49,489 nucleotides of DNA from Lentisphaerales bacterium (GTDB lineage Bacteria; Verrucomicrobiota; Lentisphaeria; Lentisphaerales; Lentisphaeraceae). How positions within the stretch are numbered: the stretch's first letter is position 1; the number at the start of each line of letters is the position of its first letter. Under the pieces are notes generated by a model. It ran no database searches. It was given only the letters and a program-made list of their open reading frames with translations, and was not told the DNA's origin. The stretch is from NCBI GenBank assembly GCA_022446985.1, contig JAKVBD010000037.1:1-49489 (forward strand). Direction: 5' to 3'. Made by a program: the position numbers and the translations under genes. Below are positions 25,497 through 34,321 of the stretch, piece after piece.

Positions 25497-26786
25497 TTAT
25501 TTACCAGGAACTACAGCTTCGTCACCGCTAGATGGCATAAGGAAGTTACCTTCTGCATCTTTAGGACGTGTTACTGGTAGTATATCACAAACACTGCTGT
25601 TTTCCAAAACTTTAGTAACAACAACTTTACAGATGTATTTACCGTTGCTGTGGATAACCATTTCAACATTGTGTTTTACGCCTTGCTTCTTGCCTTTATT
25701 GAGGACAAGGAAATCGAATCTGTCGTTAGCTTCAACAACCTGAGCGCTGAATCCAGCTTCCATAACACCGCGCTGTGTGCCGATGATCTCTTCTAGAGTT
25801 GCAAGCTTTTTGTTGACTCTTTTAACTTCAGCAGTTAGGCGACCATTTTCATTTTTCAGGTTGTCATTTTCTCTGTTGAGTTCTTCTTTTACGCTTTCAA
25901 GTGTAGTAACCTGAATACGAAGTTCGTCTACCTTTTTAAGTGCAACAGCTCTTTCGAAAAGCATAACGTTAACTTTCTTTAGGTCTTTATAAAGAGTAGA
26001 GATACCAGACTGGATTTCACTAGTCTCATCAGAAAGAAGGTCCTGTGGGTTGAAGTCCGGGCTGTAGTATTGCTCTTTGTCGCCTTCTGCATCGAAAGCT
26101 TTGATTACATCGCCATAACCTTTAGCTAAAACCTGAGATCTAGAGTAAAGTTTACTTGCTTCTTGTGTGAGCTGGCTGAGGTTAGATTTTAGTTCTTCGT
26201 TACCAGTGTCTTTATCAGTATAAGTATCGAAGTTAGAAGCATCTTGTGCTTTGTTGATCGCTTTAGAGATTTCAACGAGACGCTCACTTAGGATTCTACC
26301 GCGATCAGATACAGCTGTGATTTTAGAGATAACAGGCTTTGCAGCTTGCTCGAAACCGTCAACTGAGTTCAGGGCAGCAATTAGAGCGTCGTCTTCTAGG
26401 TCGCCTTGATACTTGATTGTATCTTTAACATCCATGAAAGTGTTAGCCATAGTAACTTTTAGAGTGAATAACTGTTCAGTATACTCTTCAAGTTTTGAGA
26501 CTTTTTCTTCAAATTTGGTGAATTTGCCGTCAGGAGTGCCGGCTTTTTTGTACTCTCGCCAAGTCAGAGCATCAGAATTGATGGTTTGAGAGGCATTAAT
26601 GTCAGTTGCGGTGTTTTTTTCAGTATCACCATCAAGTTTTTGTGCAACGTTAGCGATAACGTCTGCAAAATAATCGGCACGGCCTCTAAGTTCAAGTCTT
26701 CTTTGGTGAAGAAGGACTGCTGCAACACAAGCTGCAATTGCTAATAAGAATATTAGTACGTTTAGTATCTTATTTACGACTACCAT
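25497..26786 (-). CDS. Membrane-anchored coiled-coil protein with a FlgT-like C-terminal domain
   Basis: A 429-residue protein from the ATG at 26786, with GGAG nine bases upstream. A GTG at 26801 would add five residues. The N-terminal membrane segment ILNVLIFLLAIAACVAAVLL is followed by long helical, coiled-coil-rich sequence, with a clear coiled coil at about residues 290-345 (LRIQVTTLESVKEELNREND). The C-terminal 80 residues read VVEANDRFDFLVLNKGKKQG, then KYICKVVVTKVLENSSVCDI. This is a small beta domain of the kind seen at the end of FlgT-like proteins (V-N-x-G...G-V...G). A similar domain ends the protein at 40404. It heads the trmL run; function unknown. Confidence 0.7.
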   Translation of the reverse strand: MVVVNKILNVLIFLLAIAACVAAVLLHQRRLELRGRADYFADVIANVAQKLDGDTEKNTATDINASQTINSDALTWREYKKAGTPDGKFTKFEEKVSKLEEYTEQLFTLKVTMANTFMDVKDTIKYQGDLEDDALIAALNSVDGFEQAAKPVISKITAVSDRGRILSERLVEISKAINKAQDASNFDTYTDKDTGNEELKSNLSQLTQEASKLYSRSQVLAKGYGDVIKAFDAEGDKEQYYSPDFNPQDLLSDETSEIQSGISTLYKDLKKVNVMLFERAVALKKVDELRIQVTTLESVKEELNRENDNLKNENGRLTAEVKRVNKKLATLEEIIGTQRGVMEAGFSAQVVEANDRFDFLVLNKGKKQGVKHNVEMVIHSNGKYICKVVVTKVLENSSVCDILPVTRPKDAEGNFLMPSSGDEAVVPGK

Positions 26787-26855
26787 CGTGATAAGCTCCA
26801 CTGAGTTAATTCAAGTCACGTGTAAATTTAGTCTGACAAGCAGGAAGTGTCAAAA

Positions 26856-26884
26856 TAGAAAAAGTGCGATTTTCGACTTTTTTA
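26856..26884 (-). terminator. Probable terminator after the OleA/FabH-like gene
   Basis: On the minus strand the stop codon runs into AAAAAGTCGAAAATCGCACTTTTT, an imperfect hairpin (AAAAAGT-CGA / TCG-ACTTTTT type with a one-base bulge), followed by CTATTTTG. The stem is A-T rich, so strength is uncertain. Confidence 0.45.
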
Positions 26885-27931
26885 CCATTTTAGGCTAATC
26901 ATTGTGCAGTTTATACCACTGCCGATACCGAGTAAGGCGACGTTGTTATTCTTCGTGAAGTGTTGATTCTGAGCAGCTAACGCAACTGTGAGAGGGAGGC
27001 TGGAAGAGCCGCAGTTGCCCATGTTACCAAATGATGAAAAATCCAGGGATGGGTCAATTTTGATAGTTTCGTATAATAATTTGCTGTGGGCAGTGCCTAC
27101 TTGGTGAGTAATACAGCGATGTACATCTGATTCTTGCCAGTTACATTCTTCAAGGAATTTATGCCAACATTGGCCTGCAGCCTCTATACCTTCAGTAAGA
27201 AGAACTTCAGAGTCTGTTTCCATAAGAGGGGCAGAATCTTTGCCTATGCCGCTATCTGCTGTGCCTTGACACAGGTGATTGTGTTCGGTGTAAGCATAGT
27301 CAGAAATGCAATTTATTTGGTGGTAATCGCCTTTTGCAACGCTCTCATGACTGACGATTATGGCAGATGCTGCCGAGCCAATAGTTAATGATGCAAAATG
27401 CGGTTTAATACTTTTGCGAGTAGGTGTTTCATCATTGTTTAAATGTTCGATTGTTCTTTGTAAAAGAGGGTAACCGATTTCACCGGAAACGAGAAGTCCG
27501 CGTTTAATTCTACCGGAAGTGATCATGTCAGCCATTATGCTAATGCCACTTAACATACCTAGACAAGCGTTAGAAATGTCAAAATTGACAGCATGTCTTG
27601 GGAGTCCTAAATTACTATGGACGACACTGGCAGTTGCCGGTTCTAAAAAGTCACGGCAAACAGAACAGTGAATTAGAGCATCTATTTCACCTGCATCTAT
27701 GCCCAGTCTGTTCATAAGTTTTTCCGCTGCTTGGGTGCTTACTTGGCTGGGGATGGTGCCGAGCTCCCAGTATCTTCTTTCTTTGATACCGGAAAACATT
27801 TCCAGTCTACCTTTAGGAAGTCTTAGTTTTGAATAAACTTCAGAAAGCTGCTCTTCGATTTCTGCAGAAGTTATGGTGTTAGGCGGTAAAAGGGCTTCAA
27901 AGCCTTCTATGCAGACATTTTCGTAGCGCAT
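26882..27931 (-). CDS. Thiolase-fold 3-oxoacyl-ACP synthase III, OleA-like
   Basis: A 349-residue protein from the ATG at 27931; a TTG at 27952 is less likely. The FabH-type catalytic triad is visible: Cys at about 123 in DISNACLGM, His in ITHQVGTAHS, and Asn in GNMGNCGSSS. The stretch SVCRDFLEPATASVVHSNLG resembles OleA, which joins two acyl chains head to head, more than housekeeping FabH. It is divergent from a FabF-like synthase and ACP, suggesting a shared acyl pathway. Whether it condenses two long acyl chains or primes a dedicated chain cannot be told from sequence. Confidence 0.78.
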   Translation of the reverse strand: MRYENVCIEGFEALLPPNTITSAEIEEQLSEVYSKLRLPKGRLEMFSGIKERRYWELGTIPSQVSTQAAEKLMNRLGIDAGEIDALIHCSVCRDFLEPATASVVHSNLGLPRHAVNFDISNACLGMLSGISIMADMITSGRIKRGLLVSGEIGYPLLQRTIEHLNNDETPTRKSIKPHFASLTIGSAASAIIVSHESVAKGDYHQINCISDYAYTEHNHLCQGTADSGIGKDSAPLMETDSEVLLTEGIEAAGQCWHKFLEECNWQESDVHRCITHQVGTAHSKLLYETIKIDPSLDFSSFGNMGNCGSSSLPLTVALAAQNQHFTKNNNVALLGIGSGINCTMISLKW

Positions 27932-28162
27932 GCGATTTTCGGAATTCCTCAAAGATTGATTAAAATGGCCTAAACAATAAAACCTGAATATTAAGAGTCA
28001 ATAGCTTTTTGAATTTGATACTCATGAGTTTCTTTCATGATTGATTGTACGTTTTCGATAAAGAATTTGGTTCAAAGTGACTTGTAGATCAATGACAGTG
28101 CTCTATTGATAACAGATGATTAAGAAAATCTTTTCAATTTAACTCTAGAGATTAACTGTATA

Positions 28163-29404
28163 ATGAACGATAACTCTCGTCGCGTAGTCATCACTGGTAT
28201 TGGACTGACTTCGCCTAACGGCAACTCCATGGAAGAGTACCGCCAAAATCTTCTAAATAAGGTGTCTGGCGTACAGCCCTATAATATAAGGTACATAGGA
28301 GATACACTTGCAGGTATATGTAATTTTGATCAGTTGAAGTATCAGCGTAGAAAAGATCTTCGCGTTGGAACCCGGGCTGGATCTGTAAGTATTTATTGTA
28401 CTGGTGATGCAGCAGCAGATGCAGGTTTAGAGTTTAGTGAAATGGATACTACGCGTATCGGTATTTTTCTTGGAATTACCGAACACGGAAATGTAGAGAC
28501 TGAAAATGAAGTTTTTAATCTCAGTCAGTTTGATTACGATGTAAAATACTGGAGTCATCACCATAATCCTCGTACAGTTGCTAATAATCCAGCAGGAGAA
28601 GTTACTGTTCGTTTCGGAATTAAAGGTCCTCATTATACTCTTGGAGCAGCTTGTGCCGCGGGTAATGTTGGCTTGATTCAAGGTTATCAGCAGTTGATGC
28701 TTGGTGATGTTGATGTTGCTTTTGCAGGTGGTGTATCTGAGAGTATTCAGACTTTTGGTATTTTTGCAGCTTTTAAAAGTCAGGGTGCTTTAGCAGAAAA
28801 TGCCGATCCGGTATCTGCCAGTCGTCCTTTCGATAAAGACAGAAATGGTATAGTTATCGCCGAAGGTGGTGCTGTTTATGTTCTTGAGAGGCTTGATGAC
28901 GCTTTGCAGCGTGGAGCAAAAATTTATGGAGAAATTGCAGGTTATGCGATTAACTCAGATGCTTCTGGTTTCGTTCTGCCAAATAATGTTCGTCAGGCTG
29001 AGTGTATGAATCTTGCCCTTAACAGAGCAGGGATGAATGCAGAAGATGTCGACATCGTAAGCACTCACGCTACCGGTACTTCTGCGGGTGATATTCAGGA
29101 AAGCTTGGCCGTGAATGCGGTATTTGGTGAAAGTGAAAATACCTTGATAAACAATACTAAAGGTTATATCGGTCATGCTATGGGTGGTGCTGGAGCTCTT
29201 GAGCTAGCCGGTAATATGATGGCATTTGAAGATGGTTTAGTGCATCCTTGTATGAATGTTGATTCTCTGGATCCAGAGTGTGCAGTACGGAATCTGGCAA
29301 TAGGCGATCCTGTTGAGAAAGGTGACGTGAAAGCTATTCTAAATAACTCCTTCGGAATGCTCGGAATTAACTCTGCTTTGATCATCAAAAAATTCGTCGG
29401 CTGA
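28163..29404 (+). CDS. Beta-ketoacyl-ACP synthase II-like (FabF family)
   Basis: A 413-residue condensing enzyme that extends acyl-ACP with malonyl-ACP. The triad Cys-His-His is seen as Cys164 in GAACAAGN, His in STHATGTSAGD, and His in GYIGHAMGGAG. The housekeeping FabF loop residues are replaced by an unusual segment after 120 (SQFDYDVKYWSHHHNPRTVA), so it may be a specialised synthase. No Shine-Dalgarno is evident before the ATG at 28163. TATAAT overlaps the start codon, but a promoter there would start transcription downstream of it. It is followed by an ACP and a CrtI-like oxidoreductase gene, and divergent from an OleA/FabH-like gene. Confidence 0.82.
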   Translation: MNDNSRRVVITGIGLTSPNGNSMEEYRQNLLNKVSGVQPYNIRYIGDTLAGICNFDQLKYQRRKDLRVGTRAGSVSIYCTGDAAADAGLEFSEMDTTRIGIFLGITEHGNVETENEVFNLSQFDYDVKYWSHHHNPRTVANNPAGEVTVRFGIKGPHYTLGAACAAGNVGLIQGYQQLMLGDVDVAFAGGVSESIQTFGIFAAFKSQGALAENADPVSASRPFDKDRNGIVIAEGGAVYVLERLDDALQRGAKIYGEIAGYAINSDASGFVLPNNVRQAECMNLALNRAGMNAEDVDIVSTHATGTSAGDIQESLAVNAVFGESENTLINNTKGYIGHAMGGAGALELAGNMMAFEDGLVHPCMNVDSLDPECAVRNLAIGDPVEKGDVKAILNNSFGMLGINSALIIKKFVG

Positions 29405-29420
29405 AACAGTTAAAACTCTG

Positions 29421-29448
29421 TTGTTTTAACAAGAAAGGCTATTATAGT
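29421..29448 (+). promoter_or_regulatory. Possible promoter for the ACP gene
   Basis: TTGTTT (29421-29426), a 16-base spacer and TATAGT (29443-29448), about 80 bases before the ACP start. A hairpin GTTAAAAC-N6-GTTTTAAC (29409-29430) overlaps the -35 region. Weak evidence. Confidence 0.35.
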
Positions 29449-29527
29449 AGCGCCGTTCGGTGCTGATTTATCCCTTTGGAACTACGAAACAGACCGCTAG
29501 CAGATTTTACAATTAAGGAGCTTTTGG

Positions 29528-29779
29528 ATGACAAAAGAAGAGATCGGTCAAGCGATCATCAATATTATAGAAGATATTGTTCCAGACGAAGATTGTTCGA
29601 ATATTGAGCCAACAGTGGCATTAAGAGATCAGCTGGAACTCGACTCGATGGATTTTCTAGACATCGTTATGGAACTTCGCAAACTTTACAAAGTTGAAGT
29701 GCCTGAAGCTGATTATGGTGAATTGGCAACATTAGAGAGCTGTATTACATATCTTGAACCCAAGATGAAAGACCTCTAA
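29528..29779 (+). CDS. Acyl carrier protein
   Basis: An 83-residue acidic ACP. The phosphopantetheine attachment site is Ser40 in LELDSMDFLD. LELDSMD is a variant of the more usual DSLD/DSLE motif, so it is probably a dedicated carrier for the neighbouring FabF-like synthase rather than the housekeeping AcpP. AAGGAG lies just before the ATG. A strong terminator follows, so it is transcribed separately from the oxidoreductase, or as the last gene of the fabF unit. Confidence 0.9.
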   Translation: MTKEEIGQAIINIIEDIVPDEDCSNIEPTVALRDQLELDSMDFLDIVMELRKLYKVEVPEADYGELATLESCITYLEPKMKDL

Positions 29780-29800
29780 TTGAGCAATCAAGTTTTTGCC

Positions 29801-29836
29801 GGGGCAAATCTCAATGAGATTTGCCCCATTTTTATT
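29801..29836 (+). terminator. Rho-independent terminator after the ACP gene
   Basis: GGGGCAAATCTC, a three-base AAT loop and GAGATTTGCCCC, followed by ATTTTTATTTG. A perfect 12-base-pair stem. Confidence 0.9.
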
Positions 29837-29854
29837 TGAGGGTATTTGTACGAT

Positions 29855-31231
29855 ATGAAGTACGACACAATTATCATAGGAGCCGGGATGTCAGGCCTGG
29901 CAGCCGGAATCCGTTTGGCCTATTATGGTCAAAGGGTTTGTATCCTTGAGAAGCATGCTATTTCCGGTGGTTTGAATTCTCATTATTCTAAAGACGGCCG
30001 CCGATTTGATGTCGGTCTACATGCCATGACCAACTTTGTCCAAAAAGGAGTTAAGGCAGCACCTTTGTCTAAACTTTTGCGTCAATTAAAAATTCGCTAC
30101 GATGAGCTGGATCTAGTTGAGCAGAGTTTTTCCCTCATAGAATTTCCTGGTGCCAAAGTTCGTTTTGCCAATAACTTTGGTTTAATGGCAGAAGATATTG
30201 CCAAAGAGTTCCCATCTGAAATCGATGGTTTCTTAAAGCTTGTTGAGCATGTGAAGAATTACGATGATGTTTCGTTAAATGCGCAATATGTTTCTTCACG
30301 AGAAGTCGTTGCCACTTTTATTAAAGATCCAGTTCTTCTCGATATGATTTTCTGCCCTGTCATGTACTACGGTAGTGCAGTGGAAGATGACATGGATTTT
30401 TCACAGTTTTGCATAATGTTCAAAAGTCTATATCTCGAAGGTTTTTGTCGTCCGCAAATTGGCGTTCGTCACTTACTTCGCATTCTTCAAAAGAAGTTTA
30501 AAGAGAATGGTGGTGAGCTCAAGATGCGATGTGGAGTAAAAAAGCTTTATAAGCATAATGGTCGAGTCTCTGCCGTTGAGTTAGAAGATGGTTCGATGCT
30601 TGAGGGAACAAAAATTCTTTCTTCTGTGGGTGTTTGTGAAACATATAATTTGCTTGAAGAAGGCGATAAGTCTCCAAGTAAACCGGGACAGCTTTCATTT
30701 GTAGAAACTCTTTTGATTCTAGATAAGTTGCCTAAGGACTTCGGACGAGATGAAACAATTACTTTCTTCTGTCGTGAAGATAAGTTTAATTACCGTTGCC
30801 CTAAAGGTAAAACTCATGATCCTATGTCAGGCGTCATTTGTATCCCGAATAACTTTCAGTTTTCAGATAAGCCTCTTGAAGAGGGAATTGTCCGCTTTAC
30901 GAGTTTAGCAGATTATAATAGCTGGAAAGATCTTTCTCCAGAAGATTACCTGGCGGCAAAGGATGTCTTTGTAAAAGATCAGATAAAGCATAGTGGCTTT
31001 GCTGATAAACTCGAAGGCCACATAGTTTATACAGATGCCTTTACTCCTATGACTGTTAAAAAGTTTACCAGTCATATAAATGGTGCTATTTATGGCGCAC
31101 CTGGAAAAGTAAAGGATGGAACAACTCCTTATGAGAATCTTTACCTGTGTGGAACTGATCAAGGTTTTCTTGGTATCGTTGGCGCTTTATTGAGTGGTAT
31201 TTCAATGGCGAATCTTCACTTGTTGCGATGA
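29855..31231 (+). CDS. FAD-dependent oxidoreductase of the phytoene desaturase (CrtI) family
   Basis: From the ATG at 29855 this encodes 458 residues; a TTG at 29846 would add three. The N-terminal FAD-binding motif is IIIGAGMSGLAAGIRLAYYG with Glu in ILEKHAISGGLNSH. The C-terminal FAD segment is LYLCGTDQGFLGIVGALLSG. The GGLNSHY-DG-R-FDVGLHAM pattern fits CrtI, retinol-saturase and related polyene oxidoreductases. No carotenoid genes (crtB, crtE) are nearby. It overlaps the acyltransferase by four bases (ATGA). Given the FabF-like and ACP neighbours, an acyl or polyene substrate is more plausible than phytoene. Confidence 0.8.
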   Translation: MKYDTIIIGAGMSGLAAGIRLAYYGQRVCILEKHAISGGLNSHYSKDGRRFDVGLHAMTNFVQKGVKAAPLSKLLRQLKIRYDELDLVEQSFSLIEFPGAKVRFANNFGLMAEDIAKEFPSEIDGFLKLVEHVKNYDDVSLNAQYVSSREVVATFIKDPVLLDMIFCPVMYYGSAVEDDMDFSQFCIMFKSLYLEGFCRPQIGVRHLLRILQKKFKENGGELKMRCGVKKLYKHNGRVSAVELEDGSMLEGTKILSSVGVCETYNLLEEGDKSPSKPGQLSFVETLLILDKLPKDFGRDETITFFCREDKFNYRCPKGKTHDPMSGVICIPNNFQFSDKPLEEGIVRFTSLADYNSWKDLSPEDYLAAKDVFVKDQIKHSGFADKLEGHIVYTDAFTPMTVKKFTSHINGAIYGAPGKVKDGTTPYENLYLCGTDQGFLGIVGALLSGISMANLHLLR

Positions 31232-31902
31232 AGAAACTTTTTAAACCCGGCTCATTTCTTTATAAGCTGCTTTTTTCTATGGCAGTAATTATGGTGAAGT
31301 TGTGGTTTAAGACTCTAAGAGTATCCCAAGTTGATCCGAATGGTTTGAATACTGCAGAGTCAAAAGTGAATTTTATATCTGTCATGTGGCACAATCGTCT
31401 TTTTAGTGTTCTACCTCTATTTCATAAAAATGTTCGCTTAAGATCTTTTGCTATGGCGAGCCGTTCTAAGGATGGCCAGATTATTTCAGACCTTTTAAAT
31501 GCTTTTGATATTGAGACAATTCGTGGCTCAGCCGATAAGAATGGAAAGAGTAAAGGCGGTGCAGCAGCTCTTATTACTTGTATACGCGCACTCAAGGAAG
31601 GTAAGATTACGACGATTATTCCGGATGGACCCCGTGGCCCTTTGTATGAAGTGCAGCCGGGAGCGATAATGGCCTCCATTAAATCCGGCGTTCCAGTTCA
31701 GCCTATATCTGTGAACTGTAGCTCTTGCTGGACGATTAGCAGTTGGGATAAACTTCAGGTTCCGAAACCTTTTTCAAAAGTAGAGTTGGTTTTGGGGGAT
31801 CTACTTAACTTTGAGGGTGGACTAGATGAGAAGTCTATGCTCGAAAATAAGCAAGTTTTAAAGAAAGCATTAATGGATATAACCGTCGATCTAAAGGTTT
31901 AA
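31228..31902 (+). CDS. DUF374 family lysophospholipid acyltransferase-like protein
   Basis: A 224-residue membrane-associated acyltransferase of the DUF374 (PF04028) type. The N-terminal hydrophobic helix LYKLLFSMAVIMVKLWF is followed by MWHNRLFSVLP, the catalytic region where H-x4-D is relaxed to WH-N-R. IIPDGPRGPLYEVQPG is the conserved phosphate-binding motif, and GVPVQPISVNCSS follows. Start and stop overlap with the oxidoreductase (ATGA), so the two are translationally coupled. It may load an unusual acyl chain made by the preceding enzymes onto lipid A or a phospholipid. Confidence 0.8.
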   Translation: MKKLFKPGSFLYKLLFSMAVIMVKLWFKTLRVSQVDPNGLNTAESKVNFISVMWHNRLFSVLPLFHKNVRLRSFAMASRSKDGQIISDLLNAFDIETIRGSADKNGKSKGGAAALITCIRALKEGKITTIIPDGPRGPLYEVQPGAIMASIKSGVPVQPISVNCSSCWTISSWDKLQVPKPFSKVELVLGDLLNFEGGLDEKSMLENKQVLKKALMDITVDLKV

Positions 31903-31909
31903 CTGAATT

Positions 31910-32884
31910 ATGAGTGATTACTTAGACACATATAGTGATTTCCTGGATGTTGAGGCGATTTCAAAAAGTCGCGCTTTAGGGATGGAGCAGGTTAATAAAC
32001 CCGGAATTGAAGAGTTTCGCCAAAGTGTTGCAAATTTACCGGAATACCATTTTGAAGAAAATGACTTCTCTAAAGATCATGTTTGCATTGGCAATGAAGG
32101 ATCATTGTCTGCGGATGAGCGGGCAAAATTAAAAGATCAGTTGCTTGAGCTTTCCCCCTGGAGAAAGGGACCTTTTAATATTGCTGGTATAGATATTGAT
32201 GCAGAGTGGCGCAGCGAGCTAAAGTGGAATCGCGTATTAACGGCCTTAAAAAAACTTGAGGGAAGAAGAGTTTGCGATATAGGGGCAAATTCGGGTTATT
32301 ATATGTACCGTATGTTAGATCAAAATCCTGAAATGGTTCTTGGTCTCGATCCAACAGTTCGTTATTATTTGCAGTACCTGGCTTTGCAAAAATTGACCAA
32401 GCCTAATCAGCTTCACTATGAACCTTTCGGTTTAGAGGAATTGATTCATTATCCAAAATTTTTCGATACGATCTTTTGTATGGGGATTCTTTATCATCAT
32501 CGTGATCCGATCAGTATTCTTCGCATGATCAATGAGTCGATGACTAAAGGCGGTCAGTTGATTGTTGAGTCGCAGGGGATACCAGGAGATGGTCCTTTTG
32601 CTTTATTTCCTGAGAAAACTTATGCTAAAGTCAAAGGAACTTACTTTGTTCCTACGGCAACCTGCTTGGTGAATTGGTTGAAGAAGTCTTACTTCGAAGA
32701 TATCGAGGTGTTCTATGTATCTGAGATGTCTAGCGAGGAGCAACGACCTACCGAGTGGATGACACGTCAGAGTTATGCTGATTTTGTTGATGAAGGAAGT
32801 GGTTTGACTGTTGAGGGGTATCCTGCCCCGGTAAGAATTTTTGTCTCGGCACATAAGAGGGGCAAGTGGCAGAGAAGAAAATAA
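31910..32884 (+). CDS. cmoB: tRNA U34 carboxymethyltransferase CmoB
   Basis: A 324-residue enzyme that carboxymethylates 5-hydroxyuridine at tRNA position 34, giving cmo5U, with carboxy-SAM as donor. The N-terminal LSPWRKGPFNIAGIDIDAEW and the Rossmann motif VCDIGANSGYYMYRM are CmoB hallmarks. GLDPTVRYYLQYLALQKL and MGILYHHRDPISILR (motif IV region) support the call. It starts seven bases after the acyltransferase gene. The donor-making partner CmoA is not in this window. Confidence 0.92.
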   Translation: MSDYLDTYSDFLDVEAISKSRALGMEQVNKPGIEEFRQSVANLPEYHFEENDFSKDHVCIGNEGSLSADERAKLKDQLLELSPWRKGPFNIAGIDIDAEWRSELKWNRVLTALKKLEGRRVCDIGANSGYYMYRMLDQNPEMVLGLDPTVRYYLQYLALQKLTKPNQLHYEPFGLEELIHYPKFFDTIFCMGILYHHRDPISILRMINESMTKGGQLIVESQGIPGDGPFALFPEKTYAKVKGTYFVPTATCLVNWLKKSYFEDIEVFYVSEMSSEEQRPTEWMTRQSYADFVDEGSGLTVEGYPAPVRIFVSAHKRGKWQRRK

Positions 32885-32938
32885 GGTTTACTTTATTTTT
32901 GTTTGTATGAGCTATTTAAATTTGGAAACCACACTTCG

Positions 32939-34321
32939 ATGACTGTTCAGTATAAGATGAATTTTAATGACGATAATTTGTTACGTCAGCGCTTACAGTC
33001 AGCTCAGTTTATGTTCTTGGCAGAGTATAAGCTACCTGCAAAAGATGATAACGTTTCGAGGGTTTTTGAAGAAGTGAACGGGATCTGCGAATACAGCGCA
33101 GAAAATCAGGAGATCGCGGCGATCTCATTGACCGATAAATTGAGTAGTGAATTATCTTTAGATCCTCTTGAGTTAAGCCCTAAGATAACTTCCAGAAGTG
33201 GAAAGCCACCTATTATTCATGTTTCCGGTAAAGGTCACGATGTTGACAGTGTTAGAGAGCGCTTGGCCTCTCTTTCCTCGGAAGGCATAAATAATATCTT
33301 AGCAGTGAGTGGTCATCTGGATGACTCTTATGATCGATACTGTGATAGTGTTGAGATCATAAAGCAGGCAAAATTACTAGAGAAGAATTTTTTTATAGGT
33401 GCGGCTGTTAATCCCTACAAGTATCGCGTAAATGACAGCTATGGTCAGTACTTTAAAATGATTGCTAAAATCAAGGCGGGGGCTGACTTTATAGTGACTC
33501 AGACAGGCTGGGATATGAAGAAGTTACACGAATTGATTCTTTTTACTAAGATGCGCGATATTCACATCCCTCTAATAGCTCGTCTTTCTTTAATTTCAGA
33601 AGAAGATGGGCAAAATTTTTCAAACCTTGGAATAGATCCAGGTGTTTCAGTATCACGAGAATTTGCGTCTCTTATTCAGAGAGAAATGGCTTCAGGCAGT
33701 CAGTTTATGGCAACGCAGTTAAAGCGACTTTGTTTACAGATTGTCGGTTGCTCTCTTATGGGGTACTCAGGAGTGCAGATTTGTGGTTTGAGGACGGCTT
33801 ACGAGTTGCAGACTGTTATGGAGACTGCAAAGAAAATGATGGGTGATTTCCGGACAGTTCGCGAATGGAGTGACGAGTGGAATGCTTTTCATCATGGTAT
33901 AGAGATGGTCGGCTCTGCTTATAATTTTTATATGTTCCGAAACCTTTTAAGCTTTAAAGGAAAATCTGATTCAGAAGATAACTTTCAATTGGCAGAAGCA
34001 GCATTTGAGGAAGTTTCCCTGTCTGATCAATTAAAGTACAAGATTGCCTCGGTCCTTTCTATAGAAACGAAGAAGGGTTTTGGTGGCAGGGTTTTACGTA
34101 GGATTCTTTCTGGAGATAGCGATGAAGCTATTTTAGATTTGTCCAAAACTCAGTATGTCTCATTAAATAAGTGCCCTAAGAAATTGGTTTATGGTCCGTG
34201 CTCGGGAAGTCAGTTGAATGGTGATTGTGAAAATGGCGAATTGTCTTGTGTTCATAATGAAAGGATCTCATTGGCAGCTTTGAATAATGAGCTTGATAAT
34301 CTGGAAGATCCTGATGTGTAA
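32939..34321 (+). CDS. Methylenetetrahydrofolate reductase-family protein with C-terminal Cys cluster
   Basis: From the ATG at 32939 this encodes 460 residues. The first two thirds resemble the MetF TIM barrel (FMFLAEYKLPAKDDNVSR; GADFIVTQTGWDM; IHIPLIARLSL). The C-terminal 45 residues contain NKCPKKLVYGPCSGSQLNGD, ending in ELSCVHNE. This is the Cys-rich GPC-GG motif of the MetV-like domain found fused to or beside anaerobic MTHFRs. Such proteins reduce methylene-THF with ferredoxin or NAD partners, but their roles are varied. It overlaps thiL (ATGTGTAA), so it is translationally coupled to that gene. A TTG at 32903 is a possible alternative start. Confidence 0.75.
   Translation: MTVQYKMNFNDDNLLRQRLQSAQFMFLAEYKLPAKDDNVSRVFEEVNGICEYSAENQEIAAISLTDKLSSELSLDPLELSPKITSRSGKPPIIHVSGKGHDVDSVRERLASLSSEGINNILAVSGHLDDSYDRYCDSVEIIKQAKLLEKNFFIGAAVNPYKYRVNDSYGQYFKMIAKIKAGADFIVTQTGWDMKKLHELILFTKMRDIHIPLIARLSLISEEDGQNFSNLGIDPGVSVSREFASLIQREMASGSQFMATQLKRLCLQIVGCSLMGYSGVQICGLRTAYELQTVMETAKKMMGDFRTVREWSDEWNAFHHGIEMVGSAYNFYMFRNLLSFKGKSDSEDNFQLAEAAFEEVSLSDQLKYKIASVLSIETKKGFGGRVLRRILSGDSDEAILDLSKTQYVSLNKCPKKLVYGPCSGSQLNGDCENGELSCVHNERISLAALNNELDNLEDPDV

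Noticed and set aside
28157..28165. TATAAT at the FabF-like start as a leaderless promoter
   Set aside because: A -10 box there would start transcription a few bases after the ATG, so it cannot serve this start.
26882..31902. Naming the acyl cluster a ladderane pathway
   Set aside because: Radical SAM enzymes and several condensing enzymes typical of the proposed pathway are missing; only a general acyl or polyene role is supported.
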